A stretch of DNA of 64,000 nt from Neorhizobium alkalisoli (GTDB lineage Bacteria; Pseudomonadota; Alphaproteobacteria; Rhizobiales; Rhizobiaceae). The notes under the pieces are model-generated. The model had not been told where the DNA came from. It was given only the letters and a program-made list of their open reading frames with translations, and ran no database searches. The position numbers and the translations under genes are program-made. This document shows positions 53,948-62,690 of the stretch, in pieces; within the stretch, counting starts at the first letter, position 1, and each line of letters starts with the position of its first letter. The stretch spans positions 310,001 through 374,000 of the forward strand of contig NZ_VIWP01000003.1 of NCBI RefSeq assembly GCF_007829835.1, given 5' to 3'.

Positions 53948-55078
53948 ATGCGCATTTTGACCATGCCGATCTCTCGGCGCAGCATTCTGAAGACCACCGC
54001 TATTGGCGCTGGTGTCATTGCCTCTCCCGCCATCATTTCCTCGAGCGCGCTGGCGTCTTCGGGCGAAGTGAATTTCACCGGCTGGGCCGGTTATCCCGGC
54101 ATGGCCGAAAAAGTGTTTCCGGCCTTTACCAAGGCAACCGGCATCAAGGTCAACTTCACCGAACAGCCGGACCAGGACACGATGTTCGCCCAGGCGAAGA
54201 TCTCGCTTGCGACCGGCGCGTCCGACGTTGTCGAGCCGACGCTCGATCGCGTTGCCGCCTGGAACTCCAACGGCCTGCTGCAGGGCTGGGACCTGAAAAA
54301 GGTCGGTATGGACAATTACGCCCCCGGCCTCGCGGATGGCTCTGCCGCGACGCTTTCGACCATCGAAGGCAAGACGCTGATCCTGCCTTCCGTTTGGGGC
54401 ACGGAAGCGCTGGTCTACAACAAGAAGGATTTCCCGACCGAATATGGCAAGGCAAGCCTCGGCGACCTGTTCAACCCGGCCAATCAGGTAACGGTGCGCG
54501 GCCACTCGGCACTCGCCGCCATGGGTCGCTGGCTTGACGCGCAGGGCAAGCTGCCGAAACCCTGGATCGAGAGCTACAAGGACGAAGCGACCATGGTCCA
54601 GCTCTGGGACATCGCGCTGGCCGAAGCGATCAAGGCCAAGGGCAATGTCGTGCAGTTCTGGAACGGCGAAAATGACGCCCAGGCCGCCTTCCGCACCAAC
54701 GGCGCCGTGGTCGGTCTCTGCTGGGATTCGACCGGCTTTAACCTCACCAAGGATGGCTACGCCTATCTCGCGCCGAAGGAAGGCGCGTTTGCCTGGAATC
54801 AAGGCCTCGTGCTCCTGAAGAGCGCGAAAAACGTCGAACAGGCCCATGAATTTGCAAAATGGGTCTCGACGGCGGACGGCTCGGCGCTCTGGGCGACCGC
54901 ATTTTCGGCCAACCCGGTCGGCAAGGGCGGCATCGACCTGATGGATCCGTCCGTTTCCGCCTTCTACAAGGCGAGCTTCCCGGGCGATGCCGTTTCGAAA
55001 ATGTACTGGTGGCCGAGCCAGGCCGCTTGGTTCCTCTCCAAACGCGGCGAATATGCCGACAAGTACAAGGCCGCCTGA
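53948..55078 (+). CDS. polyamine-type ABC transporter binding protein, Tat-exported
   Basis: A 376-residue PotD/PotF-like protein. The leader MRILTMPISRRSILKTTAIG with SRRSILK is a twin-arginine signal, so it is probably exported folded. The mature part has GEVNFTGWAGYPGMAEKVFPAFTKATGIKVNF and AWNQGLVLLKSAKNVEQAHEFAKWVSTADG. GGGAG lies seven bases before the ATG. Ligand unproven; guanidino compounds or polyamines fit the neighbour. A hairpin follows the stop. Confidence 0.9.
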   Translation: MRILTMPISRRSILKTTAIGAGVIASPAIISSSALASSGEVNFTGWAGYPGMAEKVFPAFTKATGIKVNFTEQPDQDTMFAQAKISLATGASDVVEPTLDRVAAWNSNGLLQGWDLKKVGMDNYAPGLADGSAATLSTIEGKTLILPSVWGTEALVYNKKDFPTEYGKASLGDLFNPANQVTVRGHSALAAMGRWLDAQGKLPKPWIESYKDEATMVQLWDIALAEAIKAKGNVVQFWNGENDAQAAFRTNGAVVGLCWDSTGFNLTKDGYAYLAPKEGAFAWNQGLVLLKSAKNVEQAHEFAKWVSTADGSALWATAFSANPVGKGGIDLMDPSVSAFYKASFPGDAVSKMYWWPSQAAWFLSKRGEYADKYKAA

Positions 55079-55101
55079 GGCCCAAACTCTCCGACTCCAT
55101 G

Positions 55102-55123
55102 ACCGGCCACTTCAGTGGCCGGT
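55102..55123 (+). promoter_or_regulatory. intercistronic hairpin after the polyamine binding-protein gene
   Basis: ACCGGCCAC, TTCA loop, GTGGCCGGT: perfect 9-bp stem followed by TTCTG, 23 bases after the stop and 70 before the ATPase start. Same placement as the hairpin after the TRAP binding-protein gene. Confidence 0.65.
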
Positions 55124-55193
55124 TTCTGCCCGACGGAACAGGCCACCGACCGCGCATCTGGCGGCAATGGCTTCAGAGGATGGACTGCGAGCA

Positions 55194-56288
55194 ATGAGTG
55201 CCAGTGTCGAACTTCAGGATGTATGCGCGGATTTCGGATCGTTTCGCGCCGTGGACAATGTCTCGCTGTCGATCGAGGCCGGCGAATTCTTTTCCTTCCT
55301 TGGACCCTCCGGCTGCGGCAAGACAACGATCCTGCGCATGGTTTCCGGCTTCATCTCGCCAACCGCAGGCACGATCAGCATCGGCGGCAAGGACATGCGC
55401 AACCAACGCCCGAACCAGCGCCCGACAGCCCTGATTTTCCAGAACCTCGCCCTCTTCCCGCTGATGCCGATCTGGGAAAACATTGCCTTCGGCCTTGAAG
55501 CCCGCGGCGTCGACAAGAAGACCCGCCGAAAGCGCGCGGAGGAACTGCTCGCCCTCGTCGACCTGCCCAATGCCGCCGACAAGACGGTGGCCCAGCTTTC
55601 CGGCGGCCAGAAACAGCGCGTCGCGATCGCCCGCGCGCTTGCCGTCGAACCTTCCGTCATGCTGCTCGACGAGCCGCTCTCGGCGCTCGACCTGAAACTG
55701 CGCCAGCACATGCGCGCCGAACTGCGCGCCATCCAGAAGCGCACCAACGTCACCTTCATCTACATCACCCATGACCAGGGCGAGGCGCTCGCCATGTCCG
55801 ACCGCGTCGCCGTCATGTCCCACGGCAAGCTGCAGCAGGTCGCCCCTCCCCGCGAGATCTACAACCAGCCGGCCACCGGCTTCGTCGCGGCCTTCGTCGG
55901 CGAAAGCAACATCTTCTCCGGCACGCTCGCCTCCCGCTCCGGCGACCGCGGCGAATTCCAGACGGAAAGCGGCGTCTTCAAGGGCAGGCTTGGACCGGAT
56001 ATCGGCGACGGCGCCAAGCTCTATGTCCGCCCCGAACATGTGAAACTCGACGCCGCCGCGATCAACGGCAACACAATCCCCGTAGAAGTGACGGATATCG
56101 CCTTCGAGGGCAATTTCATCTCGATCCAGACCATCGACGCCACCGGCCGCACCGTAGTTTCGGAAACCCGCAATGACGGCACAGCCTCGGTTCCGGACCG
56201 CGGCACAAAACTGTTCGCAAGCTTCGACGCCGACAAGGCCTTCATCCTCGCCGATGAAGCAAAAAACCAGCCGGTTGCCGCCGCATGA
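55194..56288 (+). CDS. polyamine-type ABC transporter ATPase (PotA family)
   Basis: A 364-residue ATPase. Walker A GPSGCGKTT near residue 38, Q-loop FQNLALFP, signature LSGGQKQR near 135, Walker B VMLLDEPLSALD and THDQGEA are all intact. The C-terminal 120 residues form a TOBE regulatory domain (FVAAFVGESNIFSG, LYVRPEHVKL). The start ATG 55194 (MSASVELQDV) is chosen on family grounds; ATG 55167 is possible and neither has a strong ribosome site. The stop overlaps the next start (ATGA). Confidence 0.9.
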   Translation: MSASVELQDVCADFGSFRAVDNVSLSIEAGEFFSFLGPSGCGKTTILRMVSGFISPTAGTISIGGKDMRNQRPNQRPTALIFQNLALFPLMPIWENIAFGLEARGVDKKTRRKRAEELLALVDLPNAADKTVAQLSGGQKQRVAIARALAVEPSVMLLDEPLSALDLKLRQHMRAELRAIQKRTNVTFIYITHDQGEALAMSDRVAVMSHGKLQQVAPPREIYNQPATGFVAAFVGESNIFSGTLASRSGDRGEFQTESGVFKGRLGPDIGDGAKLYVRPEHVKLDAAAINGNTIPVEVTDIAFEGNFISIQTIDATGRTVVSETRNDGTASVPDRGTKLFASFDADKAFILADEAKNQPVAAA

Positions 56289-57169
56289 ACGATCTCGTCC
56301 ACCGTTACGGCACCGCCCTCACCCTTCTGATGTGCCTTGCCGTCGCCTTCTGGCTGGTCATCCTGGTCATCGTCCCGAACCTCTACCTGTTCGAAAACTC
56401 CTTCCGCCCCTACCTGCCGGTGCAGGACATGGGTGGCCCGAAGGATGTCTACACGCTGAAGAACTACCTGACCTTTTTCAACAGCCCGATCCATATCACC
56501 GTCTTCATCTCGACGGTTCTCTATTCGTCGATCGTCACGGTCATCTGTTTCGTGCTGGCCTATCCGCTCGCCTATTACCTGTCGAAAAAGGTCTCGGTCA
56601 AAAGCCTGCCGGCGATCTTTCTGCTTCTTACCGTGCCGCTCTGGGTGAGCGAGATCATGCGCTCCTTCGCCTGGTTCATCATCCTGTCGCTGCGCGGACC
56701 GCTCAACTACCTCCTCATCAATATCGAGGTGATCGACAAGCCGATCCGCTGGATGACCGGTTTTCGCAGCGTCATCATCGGCCTTGTCTACACCTACGTC
56801 CTGTTCATGCTGTTTCCGATCTACAACGCCATCCAGTCGCTCGACACGGCGCAGATCGAGGCGGCTGACGATCTCGGCGCGCCCTGGTGGCGCATCCACT
56901 GGCGCGTGATCCTGCCGCATGCCAAGCCCGGCATCGCCTCCGGCTCGGTCATGGTCTTCATGCTTTCGGCCGGCTCCATCCTGGTGCCGACGCTGCTCGC
57001 CTCGACCAATTCCCGCTGGTTCACGGAAATCATCCAGCAATGGATGTTCGAATCGCTCGACTGGAACACGGGTGCGGCCTACGCCTTCCTGCTGCTGATC
57101 CTCTGCACCGTCTTCGTGACGCTCGTCATGCGCATCTTCCGCGTCAAACTTTCAGACATCGCGAAGTGA
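56285..57169 (+). CDS. polyamine-type ABC transporter permease (PotB family)
   Basis: A 294-residue inner-membrane protein with six helices. The EAA loop is QIEAADDLGAPWWRIHWRVILPHAKPGIASG. A long periplasmic loop after helix 1 (SFRPYLPVQDMGGPKDVYTLKNY) is typical of PotB. Start overlaps the PotA-like stop by four bases, so translation is coupled. Confidence 0.92.
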   Translation: MNDLVHRYGTALTLLMCLAVAFWLVILVIVPNLYLFENSFRPYLPVQDMGGPKDVYTLKNYLTFFNSPIHITVFISTVLYSSIVTVICFVLAYPLAYYLSKKVSVKSLPAIFLLLTVPLWVSEIMRSFAWFIILSLRGPLNYLLINIEVIDKPIRWMTGFRSVIIGLVYTYVLFMLFPIYNAIQSLDTAQIEAADDLGAPWWRIHWRVILPHAKPGIASGSVMVFMLSAGSILVPTLLASTNSRWFTEIIQQWMFESLDWNTGAAYAFLLLILCTVFVTLVMRIFRVKLSDIAK

Positions 57170-57185
57170 GCCGGAGGAACGACAG

Positions 57186-57980
57186 ATGACGACCAAAAAA
57201 TCCGACTTCCTGTTCCGCCTCTACCTGGTGATCTTCCTCGCCTATCTGCTGCTGCCGCTGATCGTGATGGGCGGCGCCGCCTTCAACGACAGCCGGTTCC
57301 CCTCGGTCTTTCCCTGGGCCGGATTTACGCTCAACTGGTTCGTCGAACTGTGGAATGATGCGCGCCTGATCAACTCTTTCAAGAACACCATCCTCGTTGC
57401 GCTTGCCGTCGTCCTCCTGTCGGTCCCGATCGGCGCAGCCGCCGCCATCCTGATCAACAGTATCGGCGGTGCAACCCGCTCCATCCTCTACGGCCTGATG
57501 GTCGCCCCTATCCTCACGCCCGGCGCGGTCATCGGCATCTCGACGCTTCTCTTCTGGAACAAGCTCGCCGTCCCGCTCGGCCTGCATCTCGCCGTTTTAG
57601 GCCAGGTCTCCTATATCGCCGCCTTCGTCATGCTGCTGGTTCTGGCAAGACTGCAAAGCTTCGACCGCTCGCTGGAGGAAGCAGCCCTGGACCTCGGCGC
57701 CAGCCATTCCATGGTCCTGCGCCGCATCCTCTTGCCCCACCTCTACCCGGCACTCGGCGCCGGTGCGGTGATCGCCTTCTTCCAGTCGATCGAGAATTTC
57801 AACATCACGCTCTTCACGCGCGGGCCGTATGACACGCTGACGGTCTATGTGTTCTCGAAGGTACGAAGCGGCATCACGCCGACGATCAACGCGCTGGCGG
57901 TGATCCTGATTGCTGTGACGCTGACGGGCGCGCTGGTGGTGGAGTTGAGACGACGGCGGGTGCAAGCAAAGAGCGCCTGA
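57186..57980 (+). CDS. polyamine-type ABC transporter permease (PotC family)
   Basis: A 264-residue inner-membrane protein with six helices. The EAA loop is SLEEAALDLGASHSMVLRRILLPHLYPALGAG, and GGAAFNDSRFPSVFPWAGFTLNWF is the PotC signature. Ribosome site GGAGGA upstream. Last gene of the transporter operon; no strong terminator is seen before the convergent small gene. Confidence 0.92.
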   Translation: MTTKKSDFLFRLYLVIFLAYLLLPLIVMGGAAFNDSRFPSVFPWAGFTLNWFVELWNDARLINSFKNTILVALAVVLLSVPIGAAAAILINSIGGATRSILYGLMVAPILTPGAVIGISTLLFWNKLAVPLGLHLAVLGQVSYIAAFVMLLVLARLQSFDRSLEEAALDLGASHSMVLRRILLPHLYPALGAGAVIAFFQSIENFNITLFTRGPYDTLTVYVFSKVRSGITPTINALAVILIAVTLTGALVVELRRRRVQAKSA

Positions 57981-57998
57981 AAACCAGCCAATATGTCC

Positions 57999-58238
57999 TC
58001 AGCCCTTTCGAGCCTGCCGCGCAATCTTCATTCGCATCAGGCGCTTCTTGGCCCGAATGCGCTGTTGCTTCCTCTGTCGCAGCCGGAGTTTTTTCTCCCG
58101 CTTTTCCATACGTCGGCTAATTCTGACCTGCTCTCTGGTCAAACTGCCATAGGCAGCCGATCTTGCCCGTATCGCCAGCCCAACCGCAACGATGAACAGT
58201 ACGACGATGACGGCAACGGTGACGAGAAAGGTGATCAT
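57999..58238 (-). CDS. hypothetical small membrane protein with basic tail
   Basis: A 79-codon frame: one N-terminal membrane segment (about residues 3-24, LVTVAVIVVLFIVAVGLAI), then a strongly basic helical tail rich in Arg and Lys. I recognise no family. The amphipathic layout supports a real small protein, but there is no good ribosome site before the ATG. Convergent with the PotC-like gene. Confidence 0.4.
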   Translation of the reverse strand: MITFLVTVAVIVVLFIVAVGLAIRARSAAYGSLTREQVRISRRMEKREKKLRLRQRKQQRIRAKKRLMRMKIARQARKG

Positions 58239-58500
58239 ATGGCAATTTTTCGTTCTGTTTTGTGGCTGCCCGAAACGGGGATGATTTCAGGAAATACCAT
58301 GTCGCTTAAGCAGAGACGACACCCTGTTCACCCGCCACCACGCTAATTGCACTTTAAAAGCGCCCAAAACGTTTTCGACCAATCCTGGAATTTTCTACAC
58401 GTTTCGAAATCTGGTGCGAAATTCCAAAAATAGTATCCAGCTGCATTAGTTGAGCAACCAAGCCGAATAAAATCCATAAGTCTTTGATTTAAAAGAATTT

Positions 58501-58576
58501 TGGTGGGCCCGGAGGGACTCGAACCCCCAACCAAGCGGTTATGAGCCGCCGGCTCTAACCATTGAGCTACAGGCCC
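58501..58576 (-). tRNA. tRNA-Ile(CAU), lysidine type
   Basis: 76 bases on the minus strand fold to a normal cloverleaf: GGGCCTG/CGGGCCC acceptor with a G-T or mismatch at the base, D-arm AGCTC-AATGGTTA-GAGC with G18-G19, anticodon loop CTCATAA, T-loop TTCGAGT, encoded CCA. The anticodon is CAT. GGCGGCTCATAACCGC followed by TTGGT resembles tRNA-Ile2, whose C34 is modified to lysidine by TilS, more than elongator tRNA-Met. Confidence 0.93.
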
Positions 58577-58826
58577 TTGCCCCGTAAGGCACGCGGTCAG
58601 GCGCAATGGTTCGCCGGCCGGTATGCCCGTCTAGCGTAAATCCTTTTCCGTCACAAGGGATTGCCGCAATAGGTTCACAATCGCACGGCAGGTAGGCGAG
58701 GTCCGGTGAAACCGGTCGTCATGGTTGCAGCTTTGTCAGCGCGCCAGAACGTCCGGCCATACCGTCACACCGCCTCCGGCAGGCCATCGGGTCTGCCCCC
58801 ACAAGACGCTCTTGAAAGGAAACATC

Positions 58827-59582
58827 ATGCGCCTTGGCTCCAAAACCTCTCCTGTCCTGCTGACGATCGGTGCTGCCTGCCTGCCGCTTCTCCTTGCCTT
58901 CGGCCCGGCGCAGGCCCAGGAGCAGGTCCGCCGCCGCGAGCCGGTGCTCAGCGTTTCCGGTGAAGGTCAGGCCTCCGTCGCGCCCGACATGGCGATCGTA
59001 TCGCTGGCGGTGGTGCGCCAGGCGAAGACCGCCGGTGCTGCCACTGCGGCCAATACGGCTGCGATGAACGAGGTTCTGGCCGCGCTGAAAGCCGATGGCA
59101 TTGCCGAGCGCGATATCCAGACCAGCAATTTTTCGATCTACCCGCAATATCGCCGCAGCGAGACGAAGAACGGCACGATCGAGACGCAGGAGATCGTCGG
59201 TTACGAGGTCACCAATTCGCTTTCGGTCAAGGTCCGCGATCTGACGAAACTCGGCAGCCTGATCGACCAGTCGGTCAAGCTTGGCGTCAATAGCGGCGGC
59301 GAGATCAGCTTCACCAATGACAAGCCGGATGATGCAATCCGGGATGCCCGCAAGGCTGCCGTCGCCGAAGCGCTCGACAAGGCAAAGACCCTGACGGAAG
59401 CGGCCGGCGTCAAGCTTGGAAAGATCCTGGAAATCAGCGAGGGATCGACCCGCCCGATGCCGCAGGCGCCGATGATGCGCATGGCTATGGCCAAGGACGT
59501 GGCTCCCGCCCCCGTTCCGGTCGCAGCCGGTGAAAATACCTATACGGTAACGGTCAATGTCACCTTCTCGCTCGGCGAGTAA
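58827..59582 (+). CDS. SIMPL domain (DUF541) periplasmic protein
   Basis: A 251-residue exported protein. The signal peptide ends near AQA-QE (residue 31). LSVSGEGQASVAPDMAIVSLAVV is the SIMPL/DUF541 opening, followed by IQTSNFSIYPQYRR, GYEVTNSLSVKVRDLTKLG and AKTLTEAAGVKLGKILEISEG, and it ends TYTVTVNVTFSLGE. The family is linked to oxidative stress and envelope integrity (for example BP26 of Brucella); the molecular role is unclear. ATG 58827 has AAAGGA upstream. A strong terminator follows. Confidence 0.92.
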   Translation: MRLGSKTSPVLLTIGAACLPLLLAFGPAQAQEQVRRREPVLSVSGEGQASVAPDMAIVSLAVVRQAKTAGAATAANTAAMNEVLAALKADGIAERDIQTSNFSIYPQYRRSETKNGTIETQEIVGYEVTNSLSVKVRDLTKLGSLIDQSVKLGVNSGGEISFTNDKPDDAIRDARKAAVAEALDKAKTLTEAAGVKLGKILEISEGSTRPMPQAPMMRMAMAKDVAPAPVPVAAGENTYTVTVNVTFSLGE

Positions 59583-59602
59583 GCCTTGAGCTTTTGAGAT
59601 TC

Positions 59603-59641
59603 TTCCGGCCCTGGCCTTGCCTCGGGCCGGAAGTTTTTTTG
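59603..59641 (+). terminator. intrinsic terminator after the SIMPL gene
   Basis: CTTCCGGCCC and GGGCCGGAAG form a 10-bp stem with a 12-base loop, followed by seven T. Confidence 0.92.
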
Positions 59642-59699
59642 AGATCCTGCCGCGGCTAGACAGACGAAAAGCCAGACAGGCCTGCCAATATCGTCTTAT

Positions 59700-60256
59700 C
59701 AGCCCAGCCGGCCAGCCGCCTGCAGCGCCAGCATGATGGAAGAGACATGCAGCGCCTGCCCGATCAGGCCGGAGCGCAGTTCTTTCAGCAGCGTGTCTAT
59801 CGGCATGGTCGAAACGGAAAGCCCCTCTTCGCCATGTTCCAGCATCTGCCCGGCGGTGCGGATTGCGTTCCGCGCCAGATAGACATGCAGCCGGTTGGTA
59901 TGCGAGGCGGGGTTTGCATAAAGGCTTGAAACCAGCTCCCAGCTTTCGGCCTCCTATCCAGTCTCCTCCAGAAGCTCGCGTTTCGCAGCCGCTACGGGAT
60001 CCGGATCACCGGCATCCACTGCGCCGCCAGGGATTTCCGTAAAAACATCGGCGGCACCATGCCGGTATTGCCGCACGAGCACGATCTCGTCATCGGCGGT
60101 AATCGCAACGATATTGACCCAGTCCGGATACGACAAGACGTAATAGGGCGCTATTTCCTGGCCCGATGGGGTCACGCAGGTTTCCGCCCTGAGGTCGATC
60201 CATCTGTCCTTGACGACCGTCTCCGAAGAGAGGACCGACCATTTCGTGTCCGTCAT
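59700..60256 (-). pseudogene. Nudix hydrolase (ADP-ribose pyrophosphatase-like), broken by a stop and a frameshift
   Basis: The intact N-terminal part (60256 to 59957, 100 codons) contains WVNIVAITADDEIVLVRQYRHGAADVFTEIPGG and the Nudix box GDPDPVAAAKRELLEETG. A TAG at 59954-59956 follows that box at the usual Tyr/Phe position. Beyond it the same frame resumes a normal family sequence, EAESWELVSSLYANPASHTNRLHVYLA. Near 59760 a missing base shifts the frame; the next frame completes it as QALHVSSIMLALQAAGRLG and stops at 59700. Two independent lesions argue for a pseudogene, unless sequencing errors. Confidence 0.8.
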
Positions 60257-60295
60257 TCTATCAATGTCTCCTGAAAACGATGGCGCGCGCGCAGT

Positions 60296-60718
60296 TCATG
60301 CCGACAGGTGCAGGACGATCTCGCGCCGATGCGGCCGGTCACGGTGTTCGAACAGATAGATCCCCTGCCAGGTGCCGAGCAGCAGCCTGCCCTCCCTGAC
60401 CGGAATGCCGATCGAGACAGCAGTCAGCGCCGCCTTGATATGCGCCGGCATGTCGTCCGGCCCTTCCATCGTATGCGTGACCCAGCGCATCGAAGGATCG
60501 TCCGTCGGCGGCACCAGCCGCGCGAAAAAGCTTTTCAGATCCCGGCGAACATCGGGATCGGCATTTTCCTGGACGATTAGCGAACAGGATGTGTGACGCA
60601 CGAAAACGGTGAGCAGGCCTTCATCCGCCTGATTGCTGCGCAGGAAAGCCGCGACCTCGTCGGTAAATTCGTAGAGCCCCTGCCCTTTTGTATTCAGCGT
60701 GATCATCGTCTGCGGCAT
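60296..60718 (-). CDS. YjbQ family protein (UPF0047)
   Basis: A 140-residue single-domain protein. TVFVRHTSCSLIVQENADPDVRRDL, RWVTHTMEGPDDMPAHIKAALT and LGTWQGIYLFEHRDRPHRREIVLHL are the YjbQ signature regions with conserved histidines. Family members are called secondary thiamine-phosphate synthase enzymes on the basis of weak side activity; the physiological role is unsettled. ATG 60718 has GGGAG five bases upstream. An MFS gene lies 44 bases upstream on the same strand. Confidence 0.92.
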   Translation of the reverse strand: MPQTMITLNTKGQGLYEFTDEVAAFLRSNQADEGLLTVFVRHTSCSLIVQENADPDVRRDLKSFFARLVPPTDDPSMRWVTHTMEGPDDMPAHIKAALTAVSIGIPVREGRLLLGTWQGIYLFEHRDRPHRREIVLHLSA

Positions 60719-60762
60719 ATCTGCTCCCATAGGTCGGAGGATGTTCGGGCCTGGGCCGCGCC

Positions 60763-62022
60763 TTAGCCTTCCAGGGATTTGACGCGGGCAAGTTCGGGAA
60801 AGATGCGGAACCAGAGAGCAACGACGACGAGCGTACCGATGCCGCCGATCACGCCCGTCAGCACGGGTCCGAGAAAGCCGGCCAGAAGACCGGATTCGAA
60901 CTCTCCCAGCTGGTTTGAGGTCCCGATGAACAGCGAATTGACGGCGCTGACGCGGCCGCGCATCTCGTCCGGCGTCATCAGCTGTACGAGCGAGCTGCGC
61001 ACCACCACGCTGATCGTATCGGCGGCACCGAGCACGGCAAGGCATGCCACCGAAAAGACGATGCTGGTCGAAAGCGAAAAGGCGATCGTCGCGACGCCGA
61101 ACACGGCGCAGGCTATCATCATGCGACGGCCGACATTTTTCCGCAGCGGCCGGCGGGCAAGCAGCACCGCCATCACCAGCGCCCCGATTGCCGGCGCCGC
61201 GCGCAAAAATCCGAGACCCCAGGGGCCGGCATGCAGGATATCGCGGGCGAACATCGGCATCAGCGCGGTCGCGCCACCGAGAAGCACGGCAAACAGGTCG
61301 AGCGAGATGGCGCCCAAAATGATCGGCCGGCTACGCACGAAGGTGATGCCGGCAAAGACCGAATTCAGCGTCACCGGCTCGCGCGGCACAACCCGTCTTT
61401 CAATCCGGATACAGGCGACGTTGATGCAGGCAATCGCGAGCAGGATGGCGGAGATGAGGAAGGGGGCTGTCGGATCGACGCCATAAAGCAGGCCGCCCGC
61501 GGCAGGCCCGATGATGAAGGCTGCCTGCTGTAGCGAGGTGGCCGTCGCAACGGCCTGCTGCAGGATCGATGCCGGAACGACATTCGGCAGAAGCGCCGTC
61601 GAGGTCGGGTGCTGGAAGGCGGTCGCGGCACCGAGCACGGTGACGGCAATGAAGACGATCGTCGAGGTGATCCAGCCTTCCCACAGCGCCCAGGCAAGCC
61701 AGACCGCCACCAGCATCTGCACGACCTGGCAAATGAAGACGATTATACGCCGGTCAAAACGGTCCGCCACATGCCCAACGACGAGTGTCAGAAAGAAGCG
61801 CGGCAGGAACTGGCAGAAGCCGACGAAACCGAGCGCAAACGCGCTCTGGGTGAGATCATAGATGATCCAGCCGATCGCGATCGTCATCGCCTGAGTGGCA
61901 AGCGCCGTAAAGACGCGTGAGGCGGCGAGATGCAGATAGGCGGGATGATGAAGAACGCTTGGAATTGCAGAAGAGGATGGAGACGTCGAATTCGGGCTCT
62001 GCGTATTGTCCATGTCTGCCAT
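60763..62022 (-). CDS. MFS transporter, EntS/MFS_3-like
   Basis: A 419-residue membrane protein with about 12 helices after a 25-residue Ser/Pro-rich N-terminus. GHVADRFDRRIIV is the loop 2-3 signature, and GAATAFQHPTSTALLPNVVP and SSLVQLMTPDEMRGRVSAVNSLFIGTSNQLGEFESG match the MFS_3 (enterobactin exporter-like) subfamily. Substrate unknown; iron-chelator export is possible but not supported by context. Possibly co-transcribed with the YjbQ gene. Confidence 0.88.
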   Translation of the reverse strand: MADMDNTQSPNSTSPSSSAIPSVLHHPAYLHLAASRVFTALATQAMTIAIGWIIYDLTQSAFALGFVGFCQFLPRFFLTLVVGHVADRFDRRIIVFICQVVQMLVAVWLAWALWEGWITSTIVFIAVTVLGAATAFQHPTSTALLPNVVPASILQQAVATATSLQQAAFIIGPAAGGLLYGVDPTAPFLISAILLAIACINVACIRIERRVVPREPVTLNSVFAGITFVRSRPIILGAISLDLFAVLLGGATALMPMFARDILHAGPWGLGFLRAAPAIGALVMAVLLARRPLRKNVGRRMMIACAVFGVATIAFSLSTSIVFSVACLAVLGAADTISVVVRSSLVQLMTPDEMRGRVSAVNSLFIGTSNQLGEFESGLLAGFLGPVLTGVIGGIGTLVVVALWFRIFPELARVKSLEG

Positions 62023-62179
62023 CGCCTGTCCGGACGAAAGCCGCCCTGAGGATCAATCGAAAATTCGAAAATCCTGTTCTGCCGATGCGGCCGGCTTGTC
62101 AATGCCAGCCGCATCCACAGTCAGACGAAATCGACGCATGGGCCTGGCTTGGCCCACGCGTCAGTCAGCACGCCCGGCC

Positions 62180-62563
62180 TCAGGCAGCCAGTTCCTCGAT
62201 GGAATCGACACGGTCGGGATAAAAGGCGAAGTGCTCTTTAATTTCACCAACAGCCTCGAAAGGCATTTCGTAGGACCAGACGGTATTGGCCGAGATCTGC
62301 CTGCCATCGATGACGGCACTGAAATAGGAGGCATCTCCCTTGTAGGGACAATAGGTGGAATGGTCGGTGCGTTCAAAGGCCGACATATCGACATCCTCAC
62401 GCGGAATGTAATGGACAGGCGGATAGGCAGCTTCACGCAACGTCAGCACCCGGCGGCTGTCGGCAATTACCCGGCCGCCCGCCTTGACGACCACCCGATT
62501 GCCGTTGCGGCTGATCTCGATCGGATGATCGGGACCCGGAACCTTCTTCACCTTGTCAGCCAT
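62180..62563 (-). CDS. DUF427 domain protein
   Basis: A 127-residue protein. HPIEISRNGNRVVVKAGGRVIADSRRVLTLREAAYPPVHYIPREDVDM and CPYKGDASYFSAVIDGR carry the DUF427 pattern with the conserved YCPYKG. No function is established for the family. Single gene with its own start; cytoplasmic. Confidence 0.9.
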   Translation of the reverse strand: MADKVKKVPGPDHPIEISRNGNRVVVKAGGRVIADSRRVLTLREAAYPPVHYIPREDVDMSAFERTDHSTYCPYKGDASYFSAVIDGRQISANTVWSYEMPFEAVGEIKEHFAFYPDRVDSIEELAA

Positions 62564-62690
62564 GATGCGGATCCTTCCTGAAACCTTTTTGTCGAAACAC
62601 TAAAAGACAAGATGGGGACCCGCAGGCCGCGGTCAAAGGCTTGCCGTGCAGAAAAATCCCGCTCAGGTGCTGGCTGCCAGCCGGCCCGCC

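Noticed and set aside
58501..58576. Elongator tRNA-Met
   Set aside because: The anticodon is CAT, but the anticodon arm and following TTGGT resemble tRNA-Ile2 with lysidine.
58343..58606. Protein-coding frame with VAQWLEPAAHNRLVGGSSPSGPT
   Set aside because: This is the translation of the tRNA-Ile gene, a common false peptide.
59954..59956. TAG inside the Nudix gene as a recoded or suppressed stop
   Set aside because: A second lesion (one-base frameshift near 59760) lies downstream, and no recoding signal is visible. A pseudogene is simpler.
60763..62022. Siderophore exporter assigned to the iron island
   Set aside because: It resembles EntS-like MFS proteins, but lies 22 kb away with no iron-box palindrome or siderophore biosynthesis genes.
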